Below are positions 1 to 18,260 of a stretch of 64,000 nucleotides of DNA, piece after piece. The notes under the pieces were generated by a model that made no database searches, was not told where the DNA came from, and was given only the letters and a program-made list of their open reading frames with translations. This DNA comes from Oncomelania hupensis (lineage: Eukaryota; Mollusca; Gastropoda; Littorinimorpha; Pomatiopsidae). How positions within the stretch are numbered: the first letter of the stretch is position 1; each line of letters opens with the position of its first letter. The translations under genes were made by a program, and so were the position numbers. Where the stretch lies: the NCBI GenBank assembly GCA_036898135.1, contig CM072511.1:26372064-26436063 (forward strand), read 5' to 3'.

Positions 1-262
1 GGGAGAAGGATCTAAGTGCATGCTGGGTGTGTTCTTGTCACCGGCACTCACCCGTCTAGGACATGAGCATCAGGATCTTTAAAGTCCGTTATGATGGAAT
101 GTATGCGACACAGACTAGACCTCGGTTTATACTCTCATCCGAAGGAGTAGGAAACGGGAGTAAAGTGTCTTTCCCAAGGACACAACACAATGCCCCGGCC
201 TGGGCTCGAACCCGGGACCTTCAGATCCACAAGCCAAAGCTCTACCATTAGGCCACCGTGCC
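1..262 (-). repeat. tRNA-derived SINE, 3' part cut by window edge
   Basis: Read on the minus strand, about 262-190 has a tRNA-like head with an A-box-like stretch (TGGCCTAATGGTAGAGC) and a B box (GGTTCGAGCCC). It is followed by a body running to the window edge. The body recurs at about 12,800-12,930 and 29,390-29,505, which share the stretch around GACATGAGCATCAGGATC. This is a polymerase III SINE rather than a working tRNA gene: the body continues well past the tRNA-like part and is repeated elsewhere. Confidence 0.7.
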
Positions 263-276
263 ACCAATTGGTAAGA

Positions 277-514
277 GATACAACAATCGGAACATTATTT
301 GGTGTTGGACAATGGCAGAATGTTTCATATTTAACATATCTCTCTCTCTCTCGTTCTCTTCCTCTCTCTTACACACCTGCATGCATACACACATACACAC
401 ACACATGCACAACCACACACACTCACACAAACATACCCAAAGGTTCGCACATAGTCATCGCCTGTACGAATACTTAACACAAACACACACACATACACAC
501 ACACACTTCCTTTC
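277..514. repeat. 68-bp repeat unit followed by TC and CA microsatellites
   Basis: About 277-344 is a unit that recurs inverted at about 14,488-14,552 with only a few mismatches. It is followed by a short TC run (about 335-365) and CA-rich sequence up to about 514. Open frames here are low-complexity artefacts. Confidence 0.75.
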
Positions 515-524
515 ACAGTGACAG

Positions 525-1145
525 CATCATTATTACATGGTATTCCATAGCATACTGAAATGCATAAACAGATAGTAAAACACAAGTGACTAGTCTAAAG
601 TGATCACAAAAACATTCGGGATTATAACAGTCGCTGTAGAGTGTAGTATCTAGATTATGTAGGGAGGAGCAGGGTGTGCGCACGGCAGGGGAATCAGCGG
701 TGGGAGGAGGATGCGGCATTTAGATACAGTTTGAGGGTAAAAAAGGAATCTTTAAAGCATGAAGTGTGGGATCTGAAGGATCGAAAGCAACGGCCAGAGG
801 GGAGAAGTTCAAACAGGTGGTGGGCAGGGTGGGTAAGGGTCAGAGAGGATCTTGTCGGCTCTTCTGAGAGAGGGGTCAAGTAGATGGAGGCCAGAGAGAG
901 GAGCTCACAGCTGACAATCCTGCCTGCCATGAGCACGACCCGCTCCAGCCGGACGTTGTTGAGCTGCGTTGCTGTTCTGAACAAGACCGTGATGGAAAAC
1001 GATAGGATGCTCTCCACCACGGCCCAGTAGAACTGGAGGAGAATGTCTTTGGAAAGGCCAAACTTCCTCAGCTGTGTGAATAAATACAGTCGTTGACAGG
1101 CCCGCTTCACGATCGTGTCAATGTTGGAACCCCAGCGAGATAAAT
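525..1145 (-). mobile_element. LINE fragment: C-terminal end of reverse transcriptase ORF plus 3' UTR
   Basis: The minus-strand frame at 694-1110 reads like the extreme C-terminus of a non-LTR retrotransposon polyprotein: HHLFELLPSGR, then a K/R-rich stretch and SFFTLKLYLN. The SHP/LLPSGRR/SF signature is common at LINE ORF2 ends. A related but distinct fragment lies at 15,470-16,060. No catalytic domain is present, so the copy is dead and 5'-truncated. Clade is not assigned. Confidence 0.6.
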
Positions 1146-1227
1146 ACCAGTTAATTTAAATGCAAAAATTCCCAGTAAACAAACAAAAAGGACCATCAGT
1201 CAGCAAAAATTCCCAGTAAACAAACAA

Positions 1228-1759
1228 AAAGGACCATCAGTCTACATTCCAAAGTAAGACTGCGGTGCTCCCTTGTCATCTCCATCTTCCTGTATGCTTG
1301 CAAAGCATGGACCCTCACAGCAAATCTCCAACGAAGAATACAAAGCATGGAGATGAGGTGCTACAGAAGACTTCTGGGCATTTCCTATACCCAACACATC
1401 ACCAACGACGAAGTCCGACAGAATGAGACCATCACACAAGCCATTGGACAACACAATGACCTGCTCACAGTGGTGAAGAAACGGAAACTCCGATGGTATG
1501 GCCACGTCACCAGATCATCAGGCCTTGCAAAGACTATTATGCAAGGCACAGTGCAAGGAGGTAGAAGAAGAGGGAGACCGAAAAAGAGGTGGGAGGACAA
1601 CATTCGAGAATGGACTGGTTTGACACTGAGCGAAACCATCAGGGCTGCTGAGGACAGAGAAAGATGGAGTATGCTGGTTAAACGATCATCTGTGGTGCCC
1701 CTACGACCTCCGGGTTACGGGACAGGATAGGAGGGGAGGATAGGATAGAATAGGATAGG
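1228..1759 (+). mobile_element. RTE-like LINE copy 1, 5'-truncated, with target-site duplication
   Basis: This copy holds only the last part of the reverse-transcriptase ORF, open at 1347-1730: MEMRCYRRLLGIS, then LRWYGHVTR, GRRRGRPKKRWEDNIREW and VKRSSVVP. It ends in degenerate GGATA repeats. The 10-bp AAACAAACAA occurs at 1218-1227 and again at 1760-1769, a clear target-site duplication. The catalytic part is missing, so it cannot move on its own. The family has eight other copies in this window. Confidence 0.85.
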
Positions 1760-1769
1760 AAACAAACAA

Positions 1770-2672
1770 GCGTTTTTGGATGATAAGTAATGGCTGTCAA
1801 TATGAAGACATTCCCAGAGGCCTATACAGTATCTTGGCATTCTTGCTCTTCTGGCTAGTGCAGTAGTCCAGTAGTGGCTTGTTTTTCACAGTTGCTTGCT
1901 AGTTGAGCGTCTGGTCTGAGGATATATATATATATATATAGAGATTAACCTATAGCAATACTTACTCGTCAGTATAGTAAGTGAGGCTTATGACAGGCTC
2001 AGCCGGGGAACTGTATCATTGTATGCTTACATAATCTTCAGAAAGCTGAACTGTAGGTAGTCAAGAAGAAGAAGAGAAGACGAAAAAGAAGAGTATAGTA
2101 AGTGACGCCTACGAGTAAGCTAAGCATACTATAATATAGCCTATAGGCTTGTAAAAAAAAAGTCTGTAATTCCTTAACTGTTGTAGTATAGTTAAGACTT
2201 AAGTAGTAAGAGCGCAGACTACTAGTACAGTACTAGTACTTAGTAGTTTTACTAAAGCCAAAGGTTCCAGTCCACTCCAGATAAAAGAACATTAACAATT
2301 TTGTGTCCCTTTTGATATGCCTGCAGACACGCGGTTGCTTTATCAATAACAAAATTTACTTACTCAGGTTCAGCTCATGTCATTCCAAAAGGCCGAAAGC
2401 GCGTCGTATTCTTTTCTGTTTACAGTATTCGGGCCAGATTATCGTCCGTAACAAATCAGGAAGTTAGGTAAATCGGATGTTCGTTACGGAGTTGTCTCGC
2501 TTTTCTTTCAAAGAAATCGAGTGGTTGGAAAGATAATAAACTTTTTTTTGAAAAGTACCACATCATTTTTTTACATGCTACACATTATCAAAAAAATTAT
2601 TAATGCGTTTTTTAATTGTTTTCCTATATCTTATATACAACAACAACAAATATTACACAAAAAAGGAATTAT
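1770..2672. other. Intergenic stretch upstream of CKS
   Basis: No coding sequence is supported here. It has a short TA run at about 1922-1941 and AT-rich sequence. Its 3' end is the CKS promoter region. Confidence 0.5.
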
Positions 2673-2734
2673 CCAATGAAAATAGTCCGGAAGTGATTTT
2701 GGACCAATGAGATCCGTGCTTCGAGACTTTCGAA
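2673..2734 (+). promoter_or_regulatory. CKS promoter: two CCAAT boxes and a CHR-like site
   Basis: CCAAT occurs at 2673-2677 and 2704-2708, same orientation, start-to-start spacing 31 bp. TTTCGAA lies at 2728-2734, about 70 bp before the CKS ATG. In vertebrate G2/M genes, CCAAT boxes bound by NF-Y are typically 31-33 bp apart and lie upstream of a cell-cycle homology region (TTTGAA, or TTCGAA as a variant) bound by DREAM/MuvB. The arrangement fits a cell-cycle gene; function here is inferred. Confidence 0.55.
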
Positions 2735-2802
2735 GATCCAACTTGTTTGGAAGTGAAACAAATCTTGAGTGTTTTGGGGGCTTCATTTTGCAATCTGAAA
2801 TC

Positions 2803-5800
2803 ATGTCGTCCATTAAACAAATTTACTATTCCGACAAGTATTATGATGATGAATATGAGTACAGGTGAGTAGTGTTGGGATTACTTTTTTTTGTCATTGG
2901 TTTCCGAGTCTTGTCTGGGCATGTTTCACTCAATCAGTCACTAAGTCTGAACTTAGACTTGGAGCAAAATTAGTATTATTATCACAGACTGTGAAGTCTC
3001 GTCTTTCATAGGCCAAAATTATATTATGTAGGAGGCCTGCGAGTTTACAAAGACGATAGAAGAGACTTCGGAGCCTGTGATATTATAACGCTGCAGTACA
3101 TTGACACTGTACAGTATACTTGTAGCCTAGATTGTACATGTTTTAAAAAATATGTATGTAATGACTAATGTAGAGTTCCTTAAGTTCATGAAGATTCATT
3201 CAGTTATTAAAGAGACATTCCAGATTAGCTGATTAGAAGGCAACCTCCCACATTCAATCCTATTCTAGTAATAGTACTAATAACTCGGTCATGTAATGAT
3301 GTATACAAATTTGTGATACTGTCAGTCTTGTTTCCGCAATAAATACATTTAAACTTGTACAAATAAAGTAATACCTGATTTATTACAATGAGTGAATCAT
3401 TCATTGGCATTGAATTATTGATTGCGTGATTAATAAATGATAAATGCTGGAGCGTTTGGACTGATAAAGTTGATGAACTTGTGATCTAGATCTGCATGCT
3501 GCAATTGCAAATTTGCAAGCTTGCACTTCATTCAGCATAGCATTAGCATAGTTCGGCATGCAGGCTAAAAAGCCTTTGGCCCTCATAATCAATCTTGATG
3601 AGAGTCCCAAATCCTTGGCCTCAGTGCCTACCTATTTAGAATTTTTTAGACTCCAAATTTGTGGAGTAGATCATGCTATCCTCAAACGTCAAAGTACTCA
3701 AATGACCTTTTTAGACTATTCAGAATACTAGTCTAGAAAAGTTATTTAAGGATAGCGTCTACTCCACAAATTTGGAGTATTCTTGAACACATTGAGTGAT
3801 TTAGCATCCACAGCCTCGGCAGTCAGGTTATTCCAAGGGGTTACAACTCTATTAAATCTGCTAGTATTGTTAAAAGTTTTAATAAGTTTAAATTTGTGAC
3901 CTCGTGTTAAACCATCATTAAAATTTAAAAGAGAACAAGTGGTTAAAGGATCATACAAATTGTGCACAATTTTAAAAATTTCGATTAAATCACTCCACTC
4001 TCTCCTATAATACTCTAAACTGGGCAACCTCAGTGACTTCAGTCTCTCCTCGTAGGAGAGTCCTGGCCACATATCTTCCTGGTGAATCTGAGCTGGACAC
4101 CCTCGATCAAGTCAACATGCTTCCTCAAGTGTGGACACCAGATGGGGTTAGCGTACTCCAAGATGGGACGTATAAGATTAAGTGCCTTAGTTAAAGAGGG
4201 GGACCATTTTATGGCATTATGTCCTTGGATTTATTATTTATAGTTCTTACAAGCAGGGCTAATATTTTGTTGGTTTTCTTAACGGTATTCTCAGTGTGAT
4301 TCTCAAAGCTCAGCTCTGTATCCACAATCACTCCAAGATCCCTCTCGGCACCAGTCGTCTCAATAATCTTACACCTTTCTTTACCATCACTCATAAAATA
4401 CTCTGATTCATCATGCTCGGGATTATTTTTGCCCAGATGCAACACCTTACATTTTTCACTATTAAATTTAAGTAGCCATGTTTCCATCCATTCAACCAAC
4501 TTGTCAATGCTTTGAAGTTTGCTGCATTCTCTCTTTAGACTGCTCACTTTCATCAACTTCTGCATATATATGCCTATATGCCTTTATGTCATCAGCGAAT
4601 ATCTTAATGTCACACTCCACCTTCTCTGGCATGTCATTTATAAAATATATAATTTTATAAATAATGTCGGCCCCAACACACTCCCATGGCATGAGGGACA
4701 CCGCATGTAACACCTATTTAGTCAGAACTGTTACCGTTAACAGTCACGTACTGGGTCCTGTCAGTCAGAAAATTCCTTATCCATGCATGTGGGCTACCAT
4801 AAATTTATACCGTAACCTTTTAGTTTCTGCAAAAGTGAGATGTGGCAGTGTTCCCGATTACGCACAGTAGTGCGTCAATTACGCACAAAATATGAAAAAT
4901 GACGCAGGAAAATTTGCATGTGTGCGTCCTGAGGACGCACACATTTTTTTTCGAATCGCTGAAGTCAAAACTACGTCCAACGAGTGGCGAACTAATTCAC
5001 GGCATAATTAGAATCAGAACCCAACTGAGACTGCCATTGCAGACGATTAAAGATTGTGTCTGGAGTTGTCGTCCTTAAAAATCGCATGCGCGCGCATTGT
5101 AAACTTCCTCCAAGCAATACATTCACTGAACAGAAGAAATCTTCGTTAATCCATTCTTTGATAGAACTATCATACACGATCATGTCACTTCTGACTTGGT
5201 TGACTGGGCCCAAAACCCGTTCATCCACCGATATGGGGACTCTCAAAATTTGTACAAGGACTCTTAAAATTTTATACCTGGGAGTCCCAAGGACTCTCAT
5301 TTTTTGTGTGTGGAGGGAACACTGTGTGGAACAGTATCAAATGCCTTCCTAAGATCAAGATATCCTGCGTCGACTGGGTGGCCTTCATCCAAGGAGGACA
5401 TCCAGTCATTTATTGTCACCAACAACTGAGTGACACATGACCTACCCCTGGAAAAGCCAAACTGGTCATCATGTAGAAGGCCATTCTCGACAAAGTGAGG
5501 GCACAGTGCATCAAATAAGAAGCCCTCAAATACCTTACAGACGACCGAGGTTGGGCTAACAGGGCAATAGTTACCCGGAGAACTTTTATCACATTTCTTA
5601 TAGATTGGTTTAACCTCTGCCTCCTTCCACTCATCAGGTATCATGCCATCCCTCATGGTTCTATCAAAAGTAACTTGAGAGGCAACGCCATTTCATTCGC
5701 TAGTTCTTTCAGTACCCCGAGGATTAATTTGATCTGGTACCGGTAACTTGCTCATTTTCAACTGCAACAGGGCCTTGCTCATCTGCTCTTCACTAACGTT

Positions 5801-6945
5801 AATGGTGTCCAGTTTTAAATTCAGTTCACAGTCAAAGTTCGGCACATTTTTTTCATCTTCCAGTGTAAACACACTAGCAAAAAACTCATTTATTTTAGGG
5901 TCTCTCAGGAAGCGGGTGTCTGTGGAATAATGATAGTACCCAAACTAAACTGTTTACCCTAATATTAATTGTACTCAGTTATGAAGGTAAACACTTTACC
6001 TTTTGACAAAAATAACCCAATACACTTTTAATAAAACGTCAGCATGCATTTTAATGCAAAATACAACATTTCTACCCTTCAAACCTTCTGTAAGAACTTT
6101 TTTTCACTTTTTATGGTACACAACTGGACAAGGCAAGTTCTTGTGTTAAAAACAAACACATTGAAAAAACATTCAGATTTGCAGTGAAATAACATTATGT
6201 ATCACTATCAATGGTCCTACAAGTCCTACTCTTAGGATTTAATCCCCAGAATTGCATCTGGGTGAACAAAAGGTTTGAGGCAATGGTGCAAAGAATATGT
6301 TTATCACTGTATGCACAGTGCTGCTGTATGTATGACTTCTGTGTAGTTAATGTTGGTTTTTGGTGGATAAATGCGATGTGTATACATACATTTGGAGTGT
6401 TGATCTTGACTTTTTTTTCCCAGACATGTCATGCTGCCAAAGGACATTGCAAAGTTAGTTCCAAAGGGCAAACTAATGGATGAGAGGGAATGGAGAAGTA
6501 TAGGAGTACAGCAGAGCCAAGGTTGGGTGCACTACATGAAACACGATCCAGGTGAGTAAATTGCACTAATTTAATGGCATTCAAATTGGACTAGAATGGA
6601 TGCGTAATACATTTTTTTGTCAATGTGTCGTGATTTACGTAAGCACCGATACACAAAAGTTTGTCACATTTTACAAACTGGATAGGAACATATGTGCTAA
6701 AGCAGCTGCTAAAAACAAATCTTAAGGTGTGTGTTGCGGAAAGAGGGTAGGAGGGAGGTGCTCAAATCACTAGTCCAATCACAAAAAGGCGTCTCCTGTA
6801 AAATGTGTCAAGAGTTACTTTTCTTTTGAGTCCTAAATTATTATTCTATAAATATCATTTTTTTAAAAGCTGTTTTTCTTTGTTTCCAGAGCCACACATT
6901 CTGATGTTTCGGCGGAAGAGAACACAGCCAATTTCAGAGTCCTGA
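2803..6945 (+). CDS. CKS1: Cyclin-dependent kinase regulatory subunit (CKS1/CKS2 family), three exons
   Basis: Exons are 2803-2864, 6424-6551 and 6890-6945; phases join cleanly and all introns are GT-AG. The 81-aa product is the usual CKS length. Recognisable blocks are [20 protein letters not shown] at the N-terminus, [16 protein letters not shown] in the middle and [12 protein letters not shown] near the end. The last contains the HxPEPH hinge that in this family permits beta-strand exchange dimers. CKS proteins bind the C-lobe of CDKs and recognise phosphothreonine on substrates, supporting multisite phosphorylation and, for CKS1, SCF-Skp2 degradation of p27. The short tail (KRTQPISES) is lineage-specific. 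Intron 1 (3.6 kb) holds an antisense LINE. The start is the first ATG of the conserved exon. Invertebrates often have one CKS gene, so CKS1 versus CKS2 cannot be decided. Confidence 0.96.
3740..5925 (-). mobile_element. Degenerate LINE, CR1/L2/Jockey-like, in CKS intron 1
   Basis: Minus-strand pieces in order from 5' to 3': at about 5925-5750 a linker with [13 protein letters not shown]; at 5656-5297 reverse-transcriptase blocks [26 protein letters not shown] and [13 protein letters not shown]; at about 4713-4209 [11 protein letters not shown] (the FADD catalytic box) and [19 protein letters not shown]; and at 4072-3746 [20 protein letters not shown] and [20 protein letters not shown]. Several frameshifts and an unrelated stretch at about 4800-5300 break it. 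It is dead and antisense to CKS. Confidence 0.85.
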
Positions 6946-7267
6946 GCTTACCTTTGCTTCCTGTTTGTTTCAGTATGAACTATGATTAACATAACAGACA
7001 ACAATCAGCACAGTTTACGACAGAGCAAATATGATACAAGAGAATGGGTTACAGAACCTGCACAATATATTATAGACCTGTATTGCTGTATAAAAATGGA
7101 ATATTTAGATCATAGGAGTGTTCTGTTTGAAATAATTTTTAACGAAATGGTTAAATACCATTCATCATTGTGTGCTGGTTGTGATGTGTGAAAAGTTGTG
7201 CTGGTCACATTTTCTGACTGTTTTTTAGCTAGGTCGTGGGCAGGTGTGGTGATATTTTTTACAGTCA

Positions 7268-7695
7268 CAGAGGTGCCAACCAGTACGGAGTGACCGTATT
7301 TAATTCCGGCGAAGTGAATTAAATACGGAAATAGGTAGCTTTTATAAAAAATACGGAGGAAAAGTTGCCGATCGTTTATCTTTGCCAGCGGTGCTTCTGT
7401 ACCGGTTTCTGGTCTCATAATAGTACTCCTGCACTTTTAGTGAACGTCGCTGTGTTCAACAAGCTGATTTTCATGGTGATTTTAGAGTAAAACAAGTGTG
7501 GTGTTCAACAAGTTGATTTTTATCGTGATTTTAGAGGATTGAAAATAGCCTTCTGTTTCAGAGGGAAGCCTGTCGTTACTTTATAGTGTCATAGGCTAGG
7601 TTTTGCGAGAAAAAAAAAATACTGACAAGTGTTAAAAAATACTGACAAACGGGTCCAGAAATACTGACAAGAAGATTAGGGGGTTGGCACCTCTG
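7268..7695. mobile_element. Non-autonomous DNA transposon (MITE) with 14-bp TIRs
   Basis: The element starts CAGAGGTGCCAACC and ends with its exact reverse complement. The flanks are both CAGTCA (7262-7267 and 7696-7701), a 6-bp apparent target duplication. TIRs of this kind resemble hAT elements, which normally duplicate 8 bp, so the superfamily is uncertain. Inside, a ~50-bp unit around GTTCAACAAG is tandemly duplicated at about 7,455-7,545. There is no transposase. Confidence 0.75.
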
Positions 7696-7701
7696 CAGTC
7701 A

Positions 7702-9950
7702 GCTTAAATTAGCACTGCAACATAGTTACTTTTTTTTTTTTAAAGTCTTATTTGCTCTGAATAGTTGTTAATTTTATGCAATTTAATGTACATAACCAAC
7801 TGGTGTGTTCATGGTTTGAATGACTTCATTGAAAGTGTGCAATGTTAAAATGATTAAAGTATGTGCGAAGACTGAAGACTGCAAACAAGATATTGTCTGG
7901 TCAATGTTGTAAAAATGGCTGTTCTGTAGTGCATAACGCCGTGAGGGCATTTTACATGTTGGGTGCCTATCTCAATACCAAAGAGGTAGATAGCACACAT
8001 GTTTACTTATGAGAGAATAATGCAAAGGGAAACAATAGTTCATCCTTGAGGCAGCAGTCTTCATACTGTCACACAAAAATTATGCACACAAATGTGACAA
8101 ATATATCGAAACTACTTTCATGTTACAAAATTACATTGTTTACATCCCTTAAAGGCCACCCAAAAAAATTTTTTTTTAAATTTAAAGGTGAAACGAACAT
8201 GATATAACATTTCTGTAGCAAGAACGAAAGTAAAATAAACCATTAACTGTTTAACTTTTAAGATGACGTAAATTAAGTGGTGTGGTATACTTATTGTTAT
8301 GTATTAGTTTTATCTTGTATCAGCAATGTTGCGAGTGCAACTTGTTGCTGTCAGTGTGACAAGGATTGAACTGAAGAATAATATTATATATTATTATTCC
8401 CATAGTATGAGGCATTGGTTGAACCAACGAGGTACTCTGTTGTTTTCCTGTCCCTAGACTCACATTCTGTCAGCATGTGTGCTATCTACCACTTGGATAT
8501 AGAATTACAGGCACCAAACTTGCACAATGCCCCTGTACTGTGTGTAGTGTAGGTGCTAAGTTAGAAAGATTAACCATAAAATGCTGGTTTTACACATTTG
8601 TTGGCATTTGATGAGATCTGTCAATTTTGGGATGGACATCTTCACTTGTTAATTTCGAATGTATTTTAATTAAAATACAGTTACAATACTATGACATTAT
8701 ATGTATTAAGTCAAATAGTGCAGTAGTAGCCCTTGTGTGTTCCTGTTCTACATTTCACAAATTGTACTTTGTTGACAAGATTTAGAGGTTTGACCCTCTT
8801 AATCTTACACCTTTTCTTTTCTTTTAAATTTTTTAAAAACATTTATATATATAATTTTTTTTTTTTTTGGTGTGGGGGTGTTGGGGGTAGGTTAGTTTTA
8901 TCTGTGACATTGATAGAATAAATAACTTGCTAAAAGAAACAGTTGTTTTTATTATAGTCTTCAGCCCTCACTCACCCCAAAATCTTCGGAGGCTAATGGC
9001 TATAGTATAATACTATTAAGCTTCCAAAATGTTTCTATCTTAAATGTGTGAAAGTCTTTGTCAAACTTGTTGTTTGCATGCTGGTTCTTTTAGGTTGAGG
9101 GTGTTCTTCAAACTAAACATTATTAGTCGCTTTATATGACTTGTAAGTTTTCAAGCCTTATTAAGTTATTTCAAATTTTCTGAGAATTTTGATTGTTCCT
9201 GAGACAGTGAGAATGATATATGTGTGTGATATGAGATGATAAATTTGTGTGATGGATACTCGTTCTTTCACATACACTTCTTTCCTGTTGCATTAGAAAA
9301 AAATACATGTTCTTGATAATTCTGTACATATTATATTTTCATACTACTTACTAGAAAAGACTTGAACTCTTTCTCTCTCTAGCTCTCTCTCTCTCTCTCT
9401 TTCTCTCATCGATTGTGAATGATCTATGTCAGTAAAATTAGTTTTGAGGTCGAGTGTGTTGTTGGTTTTGTAATTGCTATTCATTTGTCTTTGATGACAT
9501 TTTGTGTCTGCCTCATCATTATGCAGTGCCTTTGGCACAGTGATGAATCATTTAAACTTTTATTGGTGAGAATAAATGTGTTCTGATGCATCTATTGGGC
9601 TGTTGATATTGACATGTGTGTGTGTGTGTATGTACACCTGTTGTTTTTTTGCATTTACTGTCAGGTTTAAAGCTCTTTTCAGCAACTTTCCTGTCGATGG
9701 GTTCTGCAAAACTTTATGTTGATATAAAGTAAAGCGCTATGACTAAAATTTACTATTAATTTAATTGTTTATTGCAATAGTATCAAAGACTGTTAATAAG
9801 CTCTTTGATAGTATGGCTGATTACAAACAGGTGCACTTAAAATTGTGAGCCAAAAAGTGTGCGGGTCAACTGCTTTGGTAATTACTGCATTCCAAAAATA
9901 CTTGGCTTAAATTACCCAGTAACAGAAACTAGTTTTGAAAGAACTGTTTT

Positions 9951-10032
<82 letters not shown>

Positions 10033-11644
10033 GTTTTCCAAGTGAAACAAATGTTGACAAATAAAACCATTACTATTCTGTGCTCTACTACACTTTAAAC
10101 ATGCTGGATGTTATAAAAACGTAACGACACAAAAAGTGTACAGCTCAACAACATAAAATGTGTGATCCTTTAGATAAAACCGTTTTCTAGTGCTACAAAC
10201 ACTCGCCTTCGTTGGAATACAAGTGCATCCGTGCTATAAAATGGAATATATTATACCTCGCAACTTTATTCAGCTCAACCTGAGCAATTAAAGCAGGACT
10301 ATGGTATGAAAATCTATCTTTCAGTTGGAAAGAGTGTAAAGGCCTCGTCTAGTCTCAGTTATGCTGTATGGGATCTATCGTATGAAACCGTGTTTACAAA
10401 TTATTAACAAATAAGTAGGCCTATTATAAGCTACAAGAATAAGGCAATTTAGCAAATTATTTTATAATCACAGATGGTTGCGCGGCCCACTCCCCTTCCT
10501 ATAATTATAGTGTGGCTGAGACTACACGAGGCTTTTTCCCTCAAGACACGCTGTATGACGCCCTATGAACTTCTTTTTACATCACTCTCGTCCACTAAAC
10601 CTTCGAAAGCGAAAGGACTAGGAGGGGTAGGGGAAATAACATATCCGGTGTGAAGTTCATTAGTGATATCCGGTAGCTTCGAGGGCGGTCTGCTGTTCTT
10701 AATCGAAGGTATGTTATCTTTCTTGGTGTTAAGCCAAACATATAAAATAAAAGTTATAAATCCTAGGAGTGTGAACAAATTGAATATTCAAACTGTAACT
10801 CTGTCATGGTGTAAAGAGCGTGATATATTCGTAAAACTCGAGGAGTTCGCATTTGTTGACAAGGCTGAAGTTTGTCAAGTTAGGAGAATGGTGACAGTCA
10901 CAGTAACACCAATCAATGCATTTTATCACCGATCTCGTGACCTAGTTGCACTTGCGATTTTCATTTATCTCTCAAACTATCTGAGTTGAATATTCAGTAT
11001 TGTCATTGACACATTGTAAACAAACACACAACCACACTTGTAATCACAGGCGTTTTGGATGGTGCTAGTTATGTAAAAATGAAACAAAAGAAGGTAGGAT
11101 ATCAAGATCTATCACATCAAATGCACTATGTAAACTTATGTTCCTTGAAATAAACTAAAGAATTCCCTGAAAAAGTTTTACTGACCTTCATGGTGCACTA
11201 TTTTAATTTTACCAGTAACTGTTGCCAACCAACTAAACGAATTGCAAAACTGTCAAGCGACAAACATCACTGTAACATTTTTAATTATTGTAAATAATGC
11301 CACCACAAAAGTGGTATCGTTCACCACATACCAGTGTAAAAGGAGGCTAGGTGAAGTCTCGGATATTTTGTTTACTTCATATCTTGAAGGTGTTAATAAT
11401 CATGATGTTAAATTGGGCTGTTGATATTGACATAACTCTGAATTTGGGATTATCTGGTTTGTCTTCAACCGTATATTTTATCTGAGGGCATTAAATAAGA
11501 TAATGATTGTTGAAGTCATGAAGCCATGTTTGATATGTTCTAGGACAGTGACAGATATCTTAAAGGATACAACACCCCAAGACCAGTGTAAATGTGGTTA
11601 GATCAGTAATGTTGTAGTGATCATCATACTTCAGTACAGTTCAA
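7702..11644. other. Intergenic: CKS 3' side to SPG21
   Basis: No protein-coding exon is recognised. The stretch is AT-rich, with CT runs (9379-9410 and 9954-10,032) and AATAAA motifs, for example near 8918 and 9571, that could serve distal polyadenylation of CKS. The sequence just before 11,645 must contain the SPG21 promoter and 5' UTR, but no clear core promoter could be picked out. Confidence 0.4.
9954..10032. repeat. (TC)n microsatellite
   Basis: About 79 bp of almost pure CT dinucleotide, with one CC interruption at 10,019-10,020. Confidence 0.95.

Positions 11645-18260
<6,616 letters not shown>

Noticed and set aside
10563..10790. Minus-strand small protein-like frame with a hydrophobic N-terminus (LGFITFILYVW) and Pro-rich tail
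   Set aside because: There is no ATG start, an in-frame stop lies just upstream, and no usable acceptor keeps the frame. It could be the last exon of something, but nothing supports that.
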